From Isohypsibius dastychi (taxonomy: Eukaryota; Tardigrada; Eutardigrada; Parachela; Isohypsibiidae): a DNA stretch of 32,289 nt. Positions 21,598 through 32,289 of this stretch are shown piece by piece (the first letter of the stretch is position 1; the number at the start of each line of letters is the position of its first letter). A program made the position numbers and the translations under genes. The notes under the pieces are model-generated. The model had not been told where the DNA came from. It saw only the letters and a program-made list of their open reading frames with translations, and did no database searches. The stretch covers positions 1-32,289 of the forward strand of contig JAQIWT010000137.1 in assembly GCA_034696485.1 (NCBI GenBank), in the 5' to 3' direction.

Positions 21598-24273
21598 TTA
21601 TGGAGTTGATAAATCGCAGGCAGTGCTTTCACCAGTAGATACTGAATCTTCAGTTTTTCGAGATGAACTAAGAAGCCGGTTACTCTCAGCGCATATTTCC
21701 CTGACATCACCCTGTTCGGATATCACATTCAGCAGATTCCGTGCAGCATCACTGATAGCGATTTCCTCGGTAGCTCCTCCACCGCAACCGATGCTTTCAA
21801 TGGGTTCACCGACGGTAAGGATGGTGACATATTCAGCATGAGGTCCCTGTTTCGCAAACGTCTCCCGTGTCAGCGTGATGTTGGCAATACGACACAAATA
21901 TTTCAAGCCTGCAAGATGCCCTTCGCCGTCACCAGGGCAGACATCTAGAAGAGTCCGTCCAAATATCCCCGCTGCTGTCGGAGAAGATGAACCCGAAAGC
22001 AGCTCTTTCGCTATTGTGGAGATTACAGAAACTGAGAATGTAGCCGCAGAACTGCTGGAGTCCGACGAGGTGGGTGAGCAGGGGTCAGTTTTTGGTTCTA
22101 TAGATGCCGCATCCACAATTGTTTCCTGAAACATTTAGATAGAGCAAATGTGACAAGAAGTTCCCGAAGCAAACAGCAATATAGTTATGGCCATCACAGT
22201 TGGACTGGCATAACTGTAGGCACTGCTTTCTTGACACAAGCCCGTTTTTATCATAAGAACCCAACCCGTCAGATGAGTCTACGATGCGCATCAGCTTCAA
22301 ATAATCCTCTCATTATATTCCTGATCTTTTCGTGACAGATAGAAAACAATGCCTATCATCATCGAGATCAATTTTCCAACATCATTCTGATATTCATATT
22401 TGCAGCGCTGTTAGAAAATTTCAGACTGGTTTTTCTTTGCCACTCGACACCATCTTCAGTGACCTTTACCAAAAGTTCAAAACAAGCCAGTGGCATAAAT
22501 TCAATCATCGTCATCTATAGTAATCGCATTCCACTACTGCAGGAATGCTAATTCCTTCAAGAACTACGGTTAGCTAGTGACTTGAAGCCCAACCAGCAGA
22601 TACATTTATGTACGGAAACTTCAACTGTAACTATTATCTCGCACGATATCACCCACTTACCCGAATACTTTCGTTGGGATACGACGTAGTAGGGCGCGGA
22701 TACTTCACAAATCGTCGCCGATATGTTCGGCCATTCTGCTTGTCCTCCGATTCCGGATTGTCCAGATCAAACTTGACACGACGATCAGACTTTTCCGATT
22801 CTACAACAGCTTCTCCTTCTTGAATTCGTAGATTTGATTTTTGATTAGCAGAAGGTTGCTGATGGTAACCGGAATTTCTCAGAAAGTTCTCTGCAGCAAA
22901 ACGCTTGGCAAGCTTCTTACTCGATCCGACCGCGGACACTGGATCACAACCTGAAACTTTCACTATCGCCACAAAATCTTTGCAGACGCCACTGACGATC
23001 GGTTCAACGGGCGAAACTTCAAAAACAGGATCTGGAGCATTCCGTGCTTGTTGTAGCTGATAAAGCCGACTCACTGGGTTGATATTCTTTCCATAATCCG
23101 GACGAGCTTTAGCCACCTTTGTTGGGTTCATTTTCGGTTTTTTCGGGGGTAAATCAATTCGAAGTTTCTCGCTCTCCCGGATTTTCTCAAGAAGCTTCTC
23201 AGCCGCAGCCTGCTTCGCTACTTTTTTGCTCGCACCTTGTCCATATGCCTCAATATCACCCATGACTCCTTTCACCTTGTGAATCTGGCTGTGAGGCGGT
23301 CCTTCCGAGCTCACCAATTCAAAAACAAGCTCTTGTCCACATCGGCTGGCCGTTTCATAGATGAGATTAATGGCGCCTTTTGACACTTCGGGAATAACTT
23401 CCTCCAACAGAGATGCACTTGCATTAGTTCGCGAATGTTTTCCGCGTTCGAAAAATTCCACGGCATTAAAAGCAGCGTTGTTCCTTGAGATTACTTTGGA
23501 GTGACCAAGACCGTAAAACACTCTGCCGCATACATGAACGGTGGTCGACCAAACCGGAAGTCCGAACGGATTCAGCTGGCATAAGTCTTTGTAATCGGCC
23601 CAGGATCTCATTTTAACTGCAAGTGAGTTGAGTTGCGCGACAGGAGGTTTGTTCACAAACAGCTGTTTGTCAGGTTGACACTTTTGCGGAGGATGCCGTA
23701 GATTCTTTGAAAGCTGGATGCCTGCGAGTGCTGCATTATGAGAAGCCGACTTAATTGATGAACCTTCTCCGGTGAATTCTTCAAGCGCTCCGTTGAGAAT
23801 ATAAGACACTTTCATGATGAAAACTTTTCTGTGGGCCGGTCCTTTTTCGTCCATGAGTTCGTATTTCGGAGACACCTGAAAAAAAGGCAATTATTAATGG
23901 CTTTGACCCTCATCAAATGTATTCAAAATAAAAAATATTCACTGCAAAGAAGGCCATGCTATGAACAATTGTGGAATTATATGTCCCAGAGCCTTGATCC
24001 GTTCTCTGACCCTGATTCGTGCGTGAACTTGTTTTCAGTCGAATACGATTTGCAAAGCATCCAAAAACTCGAAGTTAATTACCCAGTAACGATCAACCAA
24101 CAGACAATAAGGCAAAATTTCGATTCTGACTCCATTCAACTTACTCGATTAAATCTCGCCAATCTTGCCAGTTGGTTGATGGGGGAGTCTTGAATTCCTG
24201 GAGAGGGAGATTCTTCATTCCACATTCCTTCGAAAGAACACGAACGATCTGTAAAGGAAGCATTGTGATCCAT
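21598..24273 (-). CDS. stau: Staufen, double-stranded RNA-binding protein with five dsRBDs
   Basis: Binds structured mRNA for localisation, translation control and Staufen-mediated decay in the cytoplasm. Exons: 24273-24145, 23875-22661, 22125-21598, all joined in phase 0; about 623 residues, stop TAA at 21598-21600. Five dsRBDs are seen in Staufen order. dsRBD1 spans about 29-97 (PINQLARLARFNR across the first intron, then EKGPAHRKVFIMK). dsRBD2 spans about 120-187 and is degenerate. dsRBD3 spans about 211-275 (INLIYETASR, EGPPHSQIHK, SKKVAKQAAAEKLL). dsRBD4 spans about 307-379 (NPVSRLYQLQQA, SSKKLAKRFAAENFL). dsRBD5 spans about 521-590 and lacks the basic KKxAK face. Only 3 and 4 keep the RNA-contacting lysines, as in known Staufens. 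dsRBD2 has no long insert of the Drosophila kind. The start is uncertain: the frame continues upstream to another ATG at 24441, but that stretch encodes a hydrophobic peptide unlike Staufen, so I chose the ATG at 24273. Confidence 0.93.
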
Positions 24274-24621
24274 ATCGATATCGCGCAGTAAAGAATTGTC
24301 CAAAACGTTTTGGATGGTCAACCATAAGTGAAAAAACGACAACAAAATCAGCAGTCTAATCGTCAGCGGCGTACGTATGTAAGTCAGAATAAAGAATCGC
24401 TGTGCAAAAAGGGGTGTTTTGCGTAGTTTGGGACCAGACATTTAACAAGTCACCCACAGCAAGGCTTCCTACGCCTCTGGACAACAGAGAGCACTGACAG
24501 AAACGTCAACATCGTCTTTAGTCGAGTTTTTAATTCTTTTCAAAATATCGTTAGCTTTCCTTGTTCCCAAAATGTCGTGACTCCCACATGATTATAATGA
24601 GTTGATTCAGGGAATCCAATA
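24274..24621. other. Divergent promoter region between Staufen and the palmitoyltransferase
   Basis: Only 348 bases separate the two start codons, so the two transcripts must start within this interval or use spliced 5' exons that overlap. I see no clear TATA box or palindromic motif. The minus-strand frame of Staufen stays open across most of it, to 24441. Confidence 0.5.
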
Positions 24622-26426
24622 ATGAACAAAACCTCGACCATCGTGGTTGATCCTGCTCGCGATCGTGCTGGTTCTACAGCTAGAACACACACGGAGAACA
24701 TTCTTCGGAGATCGATTAATCCAGGTAAAAGCTGATCTCACTGTCTGAAGTCTCGGTAAGAAACTCACCTTTTCTCACTGCTTTAGATGCCAGAAAAAAA
24801 TGGGAAATATTCCCTGGTCGGACGAAATTCTTCTGTGGCGGAAGATTGATGCTTTCACATCAGTATGGAATATTTTGTTTAACACTCCTCCTTGTCTGCG
24901 CTACCAATATTTTGTTTTTTGTATTTGAGTAAGTCACTGATTCAATAGCTTATATTTTACATATTTAACAGTGGTTTGACATTTCAGCTGCCCGTACTTG
25001 GTGACACACGGCTCGGTTGCTGTGCCTATTGTTGGAGCTTTGTTATTTGCTTTCGTATTTTTCACCCTGATACGCACGGCGTTTTCCGATCCGGGAATAC
25101 TTCCCAGTGAGGCATTCTGGCACTTTGACATTACTTGTTGTCGCCATGATTTTTCTCATGTTTTTGTTGTTTTCTTCAGGAAGTATGACGGATGAGGCTA
25201 CTTATTGGGAAACACGATTATGTAAGTTCAGTCTCGATTCATTTGAGCCGCTTATCTGCATTTTCTCATTTCACCTCAGTTATGTAATTCAGTAATATAC
25301 CTAGTGGTGGCCTTGAGCTGAGATACTGTTTTCTGAGTATTTTTGCCGATGAGATTACTCAACTTGCAGCTTTTTTCTATTTTCAACAGCCTACTTCATT
25401 GCCGATTCAACCACGCATCATGCCGATAGTACGACTGTGAACCGTGTAGTTGCTCGATATTTGGACATTCCCATGAAGGATCATGTTTTGAAGCTCAAGT
25501 GGTGCCACACATGCCGGCTATTTCGGCCGCCGAGGTCATCCCACTGCAGTATTTGTGATAATTGTGTCGGTGAGTTGCGGTCAACAATAAGAATTATGGC
25601 GCAGTCCTCTTTCCTCGTATTCGAAACAATATTTCGAGGCTCAGTTACCATTTAATTGTAATCAGTTGTGCATCTCATGTTACAGACCATTTTGACCACC
25701 ACTGTCCTTGGGTGGGGAACTGTGTCGGCAGGAGAAATTACCGGTATTTCTACATGTTCATCGTCGTACTCTCTGTACTGGCGCTCTATATTTTCTCCTG
25801 TAACATCGCACATTTGGTTTTGCGTAAGTTGGGCTTTGACTAGAAATTCGAAAATTTCGATTTATTCCAGTGTTTTAGGATCACAGAATCTCGGCTTTGT
25901 GGAAGCCATCAAGCAGACTCCCGCCACGTTGATAGAAGCAATTATATGCTTTCTCTCACTATGGTCGCTGTTAGGACTGCTGGGGTATCACTCTTATTTA
26001 GTTTCAAAGAATATGACGACCAACGAGGATGTGAGTTTATTGGAATTTCATGTCGTTGTTGTTGCATTCATAATGTGTGCTGCAGATAAAAGGCGGATTT
26101 CCAAGTTCAGATTCCAACCCACCTTCAAAAATATATTCTCACGGAAGTCTATTCCATAACTTTTTTGCGGTTCTTTGTGGTCCGATCCCACCAAGGTAAG
26201 CTAGTCGACAAGCTATTTTGAGGAGTTGAAGAAGAACGTTTTCTCGGTTTGCAGTCTCGTGGATGGGCCTGGTGATATAGATCCGGTCTTCTTGGCGATG
26301 CTGCGCGAGGAAACCGTCGTGCGTCAGTCGTTGCACGTGAACGCCGTACCTGTTCCTGTCGTGCAGAATATTCCTGGAGATTACCCAAGGGCACAACCAT
26401 TATCCCAAACTGCTGAAATTGCGTGA
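24622..26426 (+). CDS. ZDHHC14: DHHC-type protein S-palmitoyltransferase, ZDHHC9/14/18 group
   Basis: Transfers palmitate from palmitoyl-CoA to cysteines of substrate proteins at the Golgi or ER; human ZDHHC9 of this group acts on Ras. Exons: 24622-24724, 24787-24928, 24988-25106, 25180-25221, 25390-25569, 25686-25823, 25879-26030, 26086-26195, 26255-26426; 385 residues, stop TGA at 26424-26426. Four membrane helices lie near residues 55-80, 88-112, 210-235 and 260-280. The DPG motif is at 116-118. A Cys-rich domain ([20 protein letters not shown]) leads into [15 protein letters not shown], with the catalytic DHHC at 199-202. The TTxE motif is at 288-291 (TTNED). The ends GILPRSMTDEA and [12 protein letters not shown] fit the 9/14/18 group; I cannot separate the three paralogues, and an invertebrate may have one gene for all. 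It is divergent from Staufen. ATTAAA at 26483-26488 may be its poly(A) signal. Confidence 0.93.
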
Positions 26427-27020
26427 ATCTGATACGCTGGAAAGCAAGCTCGAAATATGATCGTTTGGATAAAGACTCCGATATTAAAGAGTATATGAGA
26501 TCTCAAATTATATGTACAATTTCTTTTTTTCTGCCGGTTTGTGAACTGATTTTAGAAAGCTTTTATTTGTGTTTTTTTAACGTTTACCTGTCGAACCATT
26601 GTTAAACATTCCTACCAGTGGTAGCTTCCTACTCAACTTGAACCAGAAAGTTTACGAAACTTGTTCTTGAGCTCGCAAAGTTAAAAGTTGTTAGTTCCTA
26701 AATCTTAAAAGTAAGGAAAGGGACACACACACTACGAGGAGCTGGGGGGGGGGGGGGGGTGAAGAGATTTGGGTTCAAAATCCAGATGATAATTCCGACG
26801 AAATCTGGTTCTGTTTTCTAAATTAGTTATTTCACCTCGTTTATACTGTACATACATCCAAGAGGGATTCCATTAAAACTGATAATTGGGGAATTCTTTA
26901 CGGGAAGTGATTCCGATACTTCTGAAGATCATTAGCTAATCATCATCATCGCCGGCGACCAAAACCGTCCCTCAGCTGTTCTTCTGTTTTGCTCGCCGCG
27001 AAGTCCATTGAAGGAAAGTT
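26427..27020. other. Intergenic stretch between the palmitoyltransferase and MIX23
   Basis: It holds the 3' end of the palmitoyltransferase and the promoter of MIX23. It contains a short AC run near 26723 and a run of 16 G at 26744-26759. No coding exon is seen. Confidence 0.6.
26744..26759 (+). repeat. Homopolymer run of 16 guanines
   Basis: The run is uninterrupted, preceded by GCT and followed by TGAAG. Its true length may vary between individuals or be miscounted by sequencing. It could form a G-quadruplex. Confidence 0.9.
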
Positions 27021-27838
27021 ATGGATTCGGACAAGGGAGAACGTTCGCCTTCTTATGTGATACCTTGCGAGGATTTTGGTGCTTTTCAGGTACGGTCCTG
27101 TGTCCTCTTCCGTAGACATCGTTTCGTTTTCTTTTAAACGAGCTCGTCCTTATGTCGGCGAATGTTGTGTTTTCGTTTCTTTCACATTCAATCTTCTGTC
27201 GTGGAATTTTGTCTTCACACTTTTTTCCTTTTCAGGCCGTCTTGAAGATCAAAAGGGAAATCGATGACAAAATTGTCTATATGCTGAATACCAGCATTCC
27301 CACAAGCTCCTTCGCTGGCCAAGTTGATCCGAAGGAAAAGTGCAAAGATCTTCATGATCAGGTATGCTCTGCTTTCGTTGTCTGAACTGATTTCGAAATC
27401 GCTGTAATATTCGTAAAATTTCGAGAATGTTCGTGTATACCAGTGGTTTCTTGCACAGATTCGGGCGTCTTATGACGAGAGAAATACCGCAATACAGAAC
27501 TGTTTGGAAACCGTCCGTAAATCCGTCAGCAATTTGCAGTCCGAAAAATCGCAGTCACCGTCAAATGCTGATGTCAACAGGAGGCTGCGCACAGAGCAGA
27601 CAAAGGTAATTACACAATTTTTGAATTTCCAAAAGTGTCGTAATAGTAATCTGTGTGCCTTGCTTTTGCAGTTGCGGCTTATGCAGTCTGAGCTCAATGT
27701 TGAGGAAGTTTTAAAGGACAGAATTTTAAGGGTTCGTATATTTTTTCCCGGTTAATTACTTGTCTCAAACTCGGTTGCATGTTGCAGGTATTTAACGACA
27801 GGTGCAAGTTTCATTATACTATTGAAAGGTTAACTTGA
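27021..27838 (+). CDS. MIX23: MIX23 (CCDC58), mitochondrial intermembrane-space protein
   Basis: MIX23 is a small soluble protein of the mitochondrial intermembrane space, described in yeast as a stress-induced factor that supports protein import. Exons: 27021-27089, 27236-27361, 27459-27605, 27672-27731, 27788-27838, all in phase 0. The product is 150 residues against about 144 in human. Conserved blocks are CEDFGAFQ (residues 16-23), LNTSIPTSSFAG, LRTEQTKLRLMQSELNVEEV near 109-128 and VFNDRC at the end. Four cysteines, at 16, 59, 80 and 140, are all in positions kept by the family. The C-terminal half is predicted helical. There is no signal peptide, as expected for proteins imported by the disulfide relay. 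It is the first of two tandem plus-strand genes, 494 bases before TTC17. Confidence 0.93.
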
Positions 27839-27906
27839 ACCAAAACCGGTGTTGTGTTAGTGTGTTTCACATTTAATTTTATCTTTTTTCTCATCGGGTG
27901 ATTCCT

Positions 27907-27912
27907 AATAAA
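27907..27912 (+). other. Polyadenylation signal of MIX23
   Basis: AATAAA begins 69 bases after the MIX23 stop codon. Confidence 0.6.
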
Positions 27913-28180
27913 TTGGGGTGATGTGGAAGATTTTAATTATTCTGATGACTGGTGGTCCCAGTGGCAGTGGCTTGATGGAAACCATAAAACGTAACCATAC
28001 AGAGTCTGTCAGAATTCTTGTGCATACTTATTTTATCAGGATGACCACTTCGATCATCATTTTTCCTGGAAACAAAGAGTTATTTGTAACACGATATATC
28101 TCGCGGGACCAGAATCGCGGTAGTGATTATCTACCGAATGTTCAACTTCCGGCGGTTAATCGCCGCTTTTTGCGGTGCGG

Positions 28181-28188
28181 TGACGTCA
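28181..28188. promoter_or_regulatory. Perfect cAMP response element upstream of TTC17
   Basis: TGACGTCA lies 145 bases before the TTC17 ATG, in a locally GC-rich patch that also has the inverted repeat GGCG-GTTAAT-CGCC at about 28151-28164. This is promoter-like by position. Binding is inferred. Confidence 0.45.
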
Positions 28189-28332
28189 CTGACAAAATCA
28201 CAACATGGACAAACCTCACAGCACCCTCTTGCAAGCAATTTTGCATGTCGCACATCAACCATTCTCCCGTCCCGTGCCTCTGGCATGATTTCATTCCCAA
28301 CAATCGGTGTTAGCTAATATTACCTGGTAGCC

Positions 28333-31300
28333 ATGAGGAGCTCGAGAATCACCTTATGGAAAGCGCTTCTGATTGCTGTCTTGATGTCAACTGCTGTTGA
28401 TCGTCCGGGAAATATTATTTCTGCATCGGATCTTTTCCGATCCAGCGATGGAAAGATTCACCGAGAGGTGAGTGGCGAATTTCCGTAATTTTGCATTTAT
28501 GAATAATCTGCTTGCAGATTGATTCGCCATTTCACATGAGGGATCCGTCCAGCATTTTGGAGCTCGTTGATCAGGAGCAGCGGCTAGATACATTGAAATT
28601 CTTGGAAAGCTGTACGCAGTTTGAGCATCCTGCAGTTTTTGATATTGATTTCTTTTTTTTCTTGTTTAGCCCTTGAGAATATGCGGAACGAGCTTGATTT
28701 GATGATGAATCAAGATGACGAAGAGGTTTGTGAACAGTTTGTTTTGACGTCCTATCCTTGTTCCATATTAAGCAGTCTTCTGGTATTGTTTGTTAGGTTG
28801 ATATCGAGAAAGTGATCCTGCAGACCAACAACGACTGTGTTCGAGCTGGAGATCTTTATAAGAAGCTAAATCTTTTTGAGAGCGTGGTCTTGTCATTGGA
28901 AGACAAAGGCTTCAAGTTGGTCGGACGAAATCGCCGGAAGTGGCTTGCTTGACATGGTTATTTGCCGGTTTCAGGACCGAAGATTTTATCAACACGAAAC
29001 GGGTGAAGATTCCTCGATCGGCCTCTCTGCCGAGCTGTTCGCAGCCGATCACGGACGACACCACCGTTGGTACATTCAAGCTGTTTAAGGTATGTTATTC
29101 TGACCGGCCAACGTATTTGTCACGCCGATCCATCTCGTTTATTCAGTCGTTCCACAAAAAGCCTTTGATCACCATCACACCCGAACCGGGAATTGCGAAT
29201 GCAATCACAGCTGGACTTACAGTCAGCGAATACGGACAAGCTGTGACGGAAGGCTTGAATACGGTAAATGTTTTGATGTTGATGTGTTTATTCCTATTTA
29301 CGATGTGCCGCTCGATATTGTAGAACAGTTCATCGTGGATCTTATTCAATATGGCTGCCTTTTTTTATCGCATTACCGGGGATGGGGTGACAGGGATGGA
29401 ATGCTCGCGAAGGGCGCTGCACCATGCTCCAGGGTCGGTGAAAAAAAGCATGTTAAATATTCACCCGGTATTCTGTTGTAAACTTCCTGTTTTTTGCAGG
29501 CGATTTAAAGACGTGGCTCTGATGAATATGGCTTCGCTACTCTTCCGAGGAGATTATCCTCTGGATGCGATTGCCGCGACCAATGTTGCTCTGGAATTCG
29601 CGGAGTCTTCTGCGGCTGTTTACACTTTGAGAGGATTTATGTTTGCAGTAAGTCAGAATTATAATCCTCTTCCTGCATAGCTGTCATTAAAGCTTCAAAA
29701 TATACATAGTCTTTCTCTGCAGTCGATATCAAGGTTTGAAAAATCGACCGAAGCTTTTGCGAAAGCTGCCCAGCTAATTGGCAAGAAAGGGAAGCTGGAA
29801 AAATATGGCTATGCAATCAAATGTCACGCGAAGGTCCACCAAGGTTTATCGGATCAGCACGAGTAAGCGTTGATATTACTGTTCAGTCGGCATCGTGCTT
29901 TCAAATTTGAAATGGCTTTAGGAAATTACGGGATGTAATCCGGCAGTTCGAGTTGATTAATATGGCTGTTCGGGATACGGAATTTTTCTCTTCCGCAATT
30001 GTTGATGCAAAAATATCGTCGGTCAAAACCCTGCTGGATTCCTACAATCTGAAGAACGTTTGGAAATGTACGTTGATGTTCCAGACGGTTTTCAACATGC
30101 GCATCTCCGAATTAAATTTGTCCAGCCCGTAGAGGAATATATCCTACTTTATGTACTTTATTTTCAGATCCTAAAGATTTCTCGTTCACCAAAGAAGGTT
30201 TGGAGACATGGTTAGAAAGAAATCTAGACAGATGTGAACCATATTTATGTTTGTAGGTGCTTATTCATTTGGGAGTGATGATTCAGTAAGTGAGTAATTA
30301 TATTTTATTTTGAAGATATAATTACCAAGTTTATTTTGAAGATTTCACCAGTTGGTACCAAATGGAGAAGTCCGTTGAAGCTGACGGAGTCCATCAGCGG
30401 CGAAAAATTTGGGACTGTTTCGGTACCGGAAGTGCATATCCCTCTGAGTGACTGGCCGGTGCAGGAAGAATGTGACAGTCACGTTAGAAAGGATCAGTCT
30501 GCCGTTAAACATCCTCTCGTCCTTGTTCTCTTGGAAAACAAAGGCTTTCCGTAAGTTGAGTTGCCTGGAGTGAATTACACCTTTGAAGCTTTCAGAAATT
30601 ATTTTCAGGTTCTGGTCAGTCGTCGGTCCTTTGGCTGCTCCAATCGGGATTCGCTTGCCTTATTGTGAAACGGAACGATTACCGGTCCCGAAAGTTGTGT
30701 TGGATATGTTGAAGTGGGCAAGGACGGAGAATGACAAGTTGTTCCCCGACAAGGACATGGAGAAAGTTGTTAGCGATTATATGGTAAGAATGAAAAGCAT
30801 ACAACTCGGACAGTTCGTTTATTAATTATATATCGTTAAATTATGCGCATCTTTGCTCTTATGTCGTGGAATTTTAGGGAACTTGTGGGAACTTGGAAGA
30901 CTTCGGCCGGAAGTTGTCTTTGGGTCATATACTGGTAATACGAGACTACAGTGCCTTTGCTGTGAGATTAAAAATGGTATGGCTTTGTAGAATCTTTTAC
31001 CATCTTGGATGTATTTCAACATGGCTACGGTATTCTGGCGTTCAGTTGGTTCAACCGTTCATGCCGCGGAATGCCTATCCCGTGCTTATTATTCCACACC
31101 AGCCAAATACCGTGATGTAGTACTCATCAACCTCGCGACATTCTTTTCGTTTGTAAATGAAACGGACTCCTCATTGTCCATGGCTAAAGAAGCTGCAGAT
31201 GTGGCGCTGGAGCCGGCGACATTGTACACTATGGGAATATTATTGGCCTCTCATGGATTCCTCAGTTTGGCCATAAAAAATTACCGGCTGGCCCTGATGC

Positions 31301-31578
31301 AGGACTTGACCTTTTATCCAGCTATAGAAGCTCTGAGATCGGCGGAATGCACCAGAATGATGACGGTGGATTCTCCTTCAGACGTTCCAACCTTCTCTCG
31401 AAAGGATGCCAAAGAATTGAACGAAAATATCATCGAAATCAGTATTGTTGATTCCAGATCGGGAGTACGTTTTGTTCGGTCTACTTCGTTCAGCCATGGA
31501 AAATCAGATGATCTGACAGCTCAGAAACTGAAAGTTCCTTTTCGAATTACTCTTCGTGAGAAAAAGAATCAAAACTAA
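28333..31578 (+). CDS. TTC17: TTC17, tetratricopeptide repeat protein 17
   Basis: In vertebrates TTC17 works with CATIP in actin polymerisation and ciliogenesis. Exons: 28333-28467, 28518-28611, 28670-28725, 28797-28915, 28975-29089, 29147-29263, 29324-29433, 29500-29647, 29723-29862, 29922-30067, 30168-30248, 30352-30550, 30609-30783, 30878-30934, 30991-31578; 759 residues. The first 22 residues look like a signal peptide. Diagnostic blocks are DGKIHREIDSP (about 40-50), SSWILFNMAAFFYR followed by a TPR-like block (about 213-300), and SWMYFNMATVFWR with a second TPR-like block (about 570-690). The human protein is about 1140 residues, so this one is much shorter, mostly in the middle. The donor at 30934 was chosen over the one at 30976 because the latter leaves a 14-base intron. 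The join 30248/30352 (T|TT) is less certain: its donor, GTTTGT, is weak, but the alternative acceptor after TTTTGAAG does not keep the frame. Confidence 0.88.
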
Positions 31579-32212
31579 TTTAGTATTTTTCAATGTTTGT
31601 GGCGACTTCTTATCGGGTTCGTCCGGACAATGCTCTGGTGCGTTGTGACTTTATTTAGCAACTATCACCTGATTTCTGTTATGAGTCTGTTGAGCCTGAG
31701 ATAACTCTCTCGTTCGCCGTTTGAATTGCTGTATTGGGAAACACTTTATCTCGGTCCATCGAGTCCGAAAAGCCGGTTTGTTCGCTGTTTGATCAACGCG
31801 GTATCGCTGATTGTACAAGTTTCAACCATGTGGCAAGTCTGGGAAATGTAAGCCGCCGAAAAAGGTTAATGGTCTTTTTTGTGTTGAATCGATGCGGCTG
31901 GTGATGGAGAGATGGTCATTAGCGGGTCAGTGATGGCGTTCCCGGTATTACGAGTTACCTGCGTTGAAAAAAAGCGGAAACTCCTTCTTTTGCATTCTGC
32001 TTTCACGAGCTATTCACGATCTTATGCATTTTGCATCCGAACAAAAAAATCAACCTACTTTGTCCGAAATTTTTGTGAGGCAGCTTTTTGACCTATTGAA
32101 CCATGAAAGCTGGATGACCGGATGTAAGCTTTGGGAGTTTTGTTAAACCGGTCGACTTGGCCGTTCTTGGTTTTCGTTACGCCGGTACGTTAACGAACCC
32201 TCGTGTTCTTCA
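31579..32212. other. Intergenic stretch downstream of TTC17
   Basis: No gene is seen. A 60-codon open frame at 31964-32146 has no recognisable family. I see no AATAAA close to the TTC17 stop, so its poly(A) site may use a variant signal. Confidence 0.5.
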
Positions 32213-32289
32213 CAGTGTTGGGCAAATAAAGTAAATACCGACGGGTAGAACTACTTTCGGTAGAATTGGATCTACTTTTACTTTACTCA
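32213..32289. mobile_element. Possible start of a hAT-type DNA transposon (terminal inverted repeat)
   Basis: CAGTGTTGGGCAAATA at 32213 resembles the consensus start of many hAT transposon terminal repeats (CAGTGTTGGGcAA...). It is followed by AAAGTAAAT and later by TTTACTTTACTCA, an A/T pattern common just inside such ends. The element would run off the window, so the other end and the 8-base target duplication cannot be checked. Confidence 0.4.

Larger units (their letters stand above)
27839..28332. other. Intergenic stretch between MIX23 and TTC17
   Basis: It holds the MIX23 3' untranslated region, then the TTC17 promoter with a CRE palindrome. An open frame at 27918-28313 has no recognisable similarity and sits in UTR and promoter sequence. 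Confidence 0.55.

Noticed and set aside
30977..30990. A 14-base intron in TTC17
   Set aside because: It is too short to splice. The donor at 30935 gives a 56-base intron and a better alignment (LEDFGRKLSLGHIL before SWMYFNMA).
1..32289. CRISPR arrays, prokaryotic operons, rRNA or tRNA genes, viral insertions
   Set aside because: None is visible. All coding regions are spliced animal genes, repeats are short and simple, and I saw no tRNA-like or rRNA-like sequence.
1..32289. Caenorhabditis-like nematode origin, suggested by short introns ending TTTCAG
   Set aside because: The U12-type AT-AC intron and the Gr signature fit arthropods or tardigrades better. Some early-branching nematodes that keep U12 splicing cannot be fully excluded.

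Overview
The window is animal nuclear DNA. Every gene is split by short GT-AG introns, many only 56-90 bases long with a T-rich TTTCAG end. The gene set is metazoan: a cyclic-nucleotide phosphodiesterase with two GAF domains, phospholipase C epsilon, Staufen, a DHHC palmitoyltransferase, MIX23 and TTC17. At the left edge is the end of a seven-transmembrane receptor with the TYxxxxxQ tail of the arthropod gustatory receptor family. One intron has the sequence marks of the minor (U12) spliceosome. I infer a compact-genome ecdysozoan such as a crustacean, another arthropod or a tardigrade. The species cannot be told from the sequence.

Layout. 1-1135 (+): 3' part of a Gr-like chemoreceptor. 1743-5746 (-): a complete PDE10-type phosphodiesterase in 16 proposed exons, two of them microexons of 12 and 4 bases. 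5747-11074: a 5.3 kb gene-poor stretch. 11203-21149 (+): phospholipase C epsilon, with a GC-AG intron, an AT-AC U12-type intron, no Ras-association domains and an incomplete RasGEF-like region. 21598-24273 (-): Staufen with five dsRNA-binding domains. 24622-26426 (+): a DHHC palmitoyltransferase of the ZDHHC9/14/18 group. 27021-27838 (+): MIX23 (CCDC58), a mitochondrial intermembrane-space protein. 28333-31578 (+): TTC17, a secretory-type tetratricopeptide protein. From 32213 to the end there is a start resembling a hAT transposon terminal repeat.

The genes do not form one pathway. PDE10 and PLC epsilon, two second-messenger enzymes, are head to head across the gene-poor stretch, with CRE/bZIP palindromes near the presumed PLC start and a near-CRE just upstream of the PDE10 start codon. 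Staufen and the palmitoyltransferase are divergent with only 348 bases between start codons. All exon joins were worked out by hand from reading frame, splice-site sequence and remembered family alignments. No transcript data were available, and RNA sequencing could change single joins.
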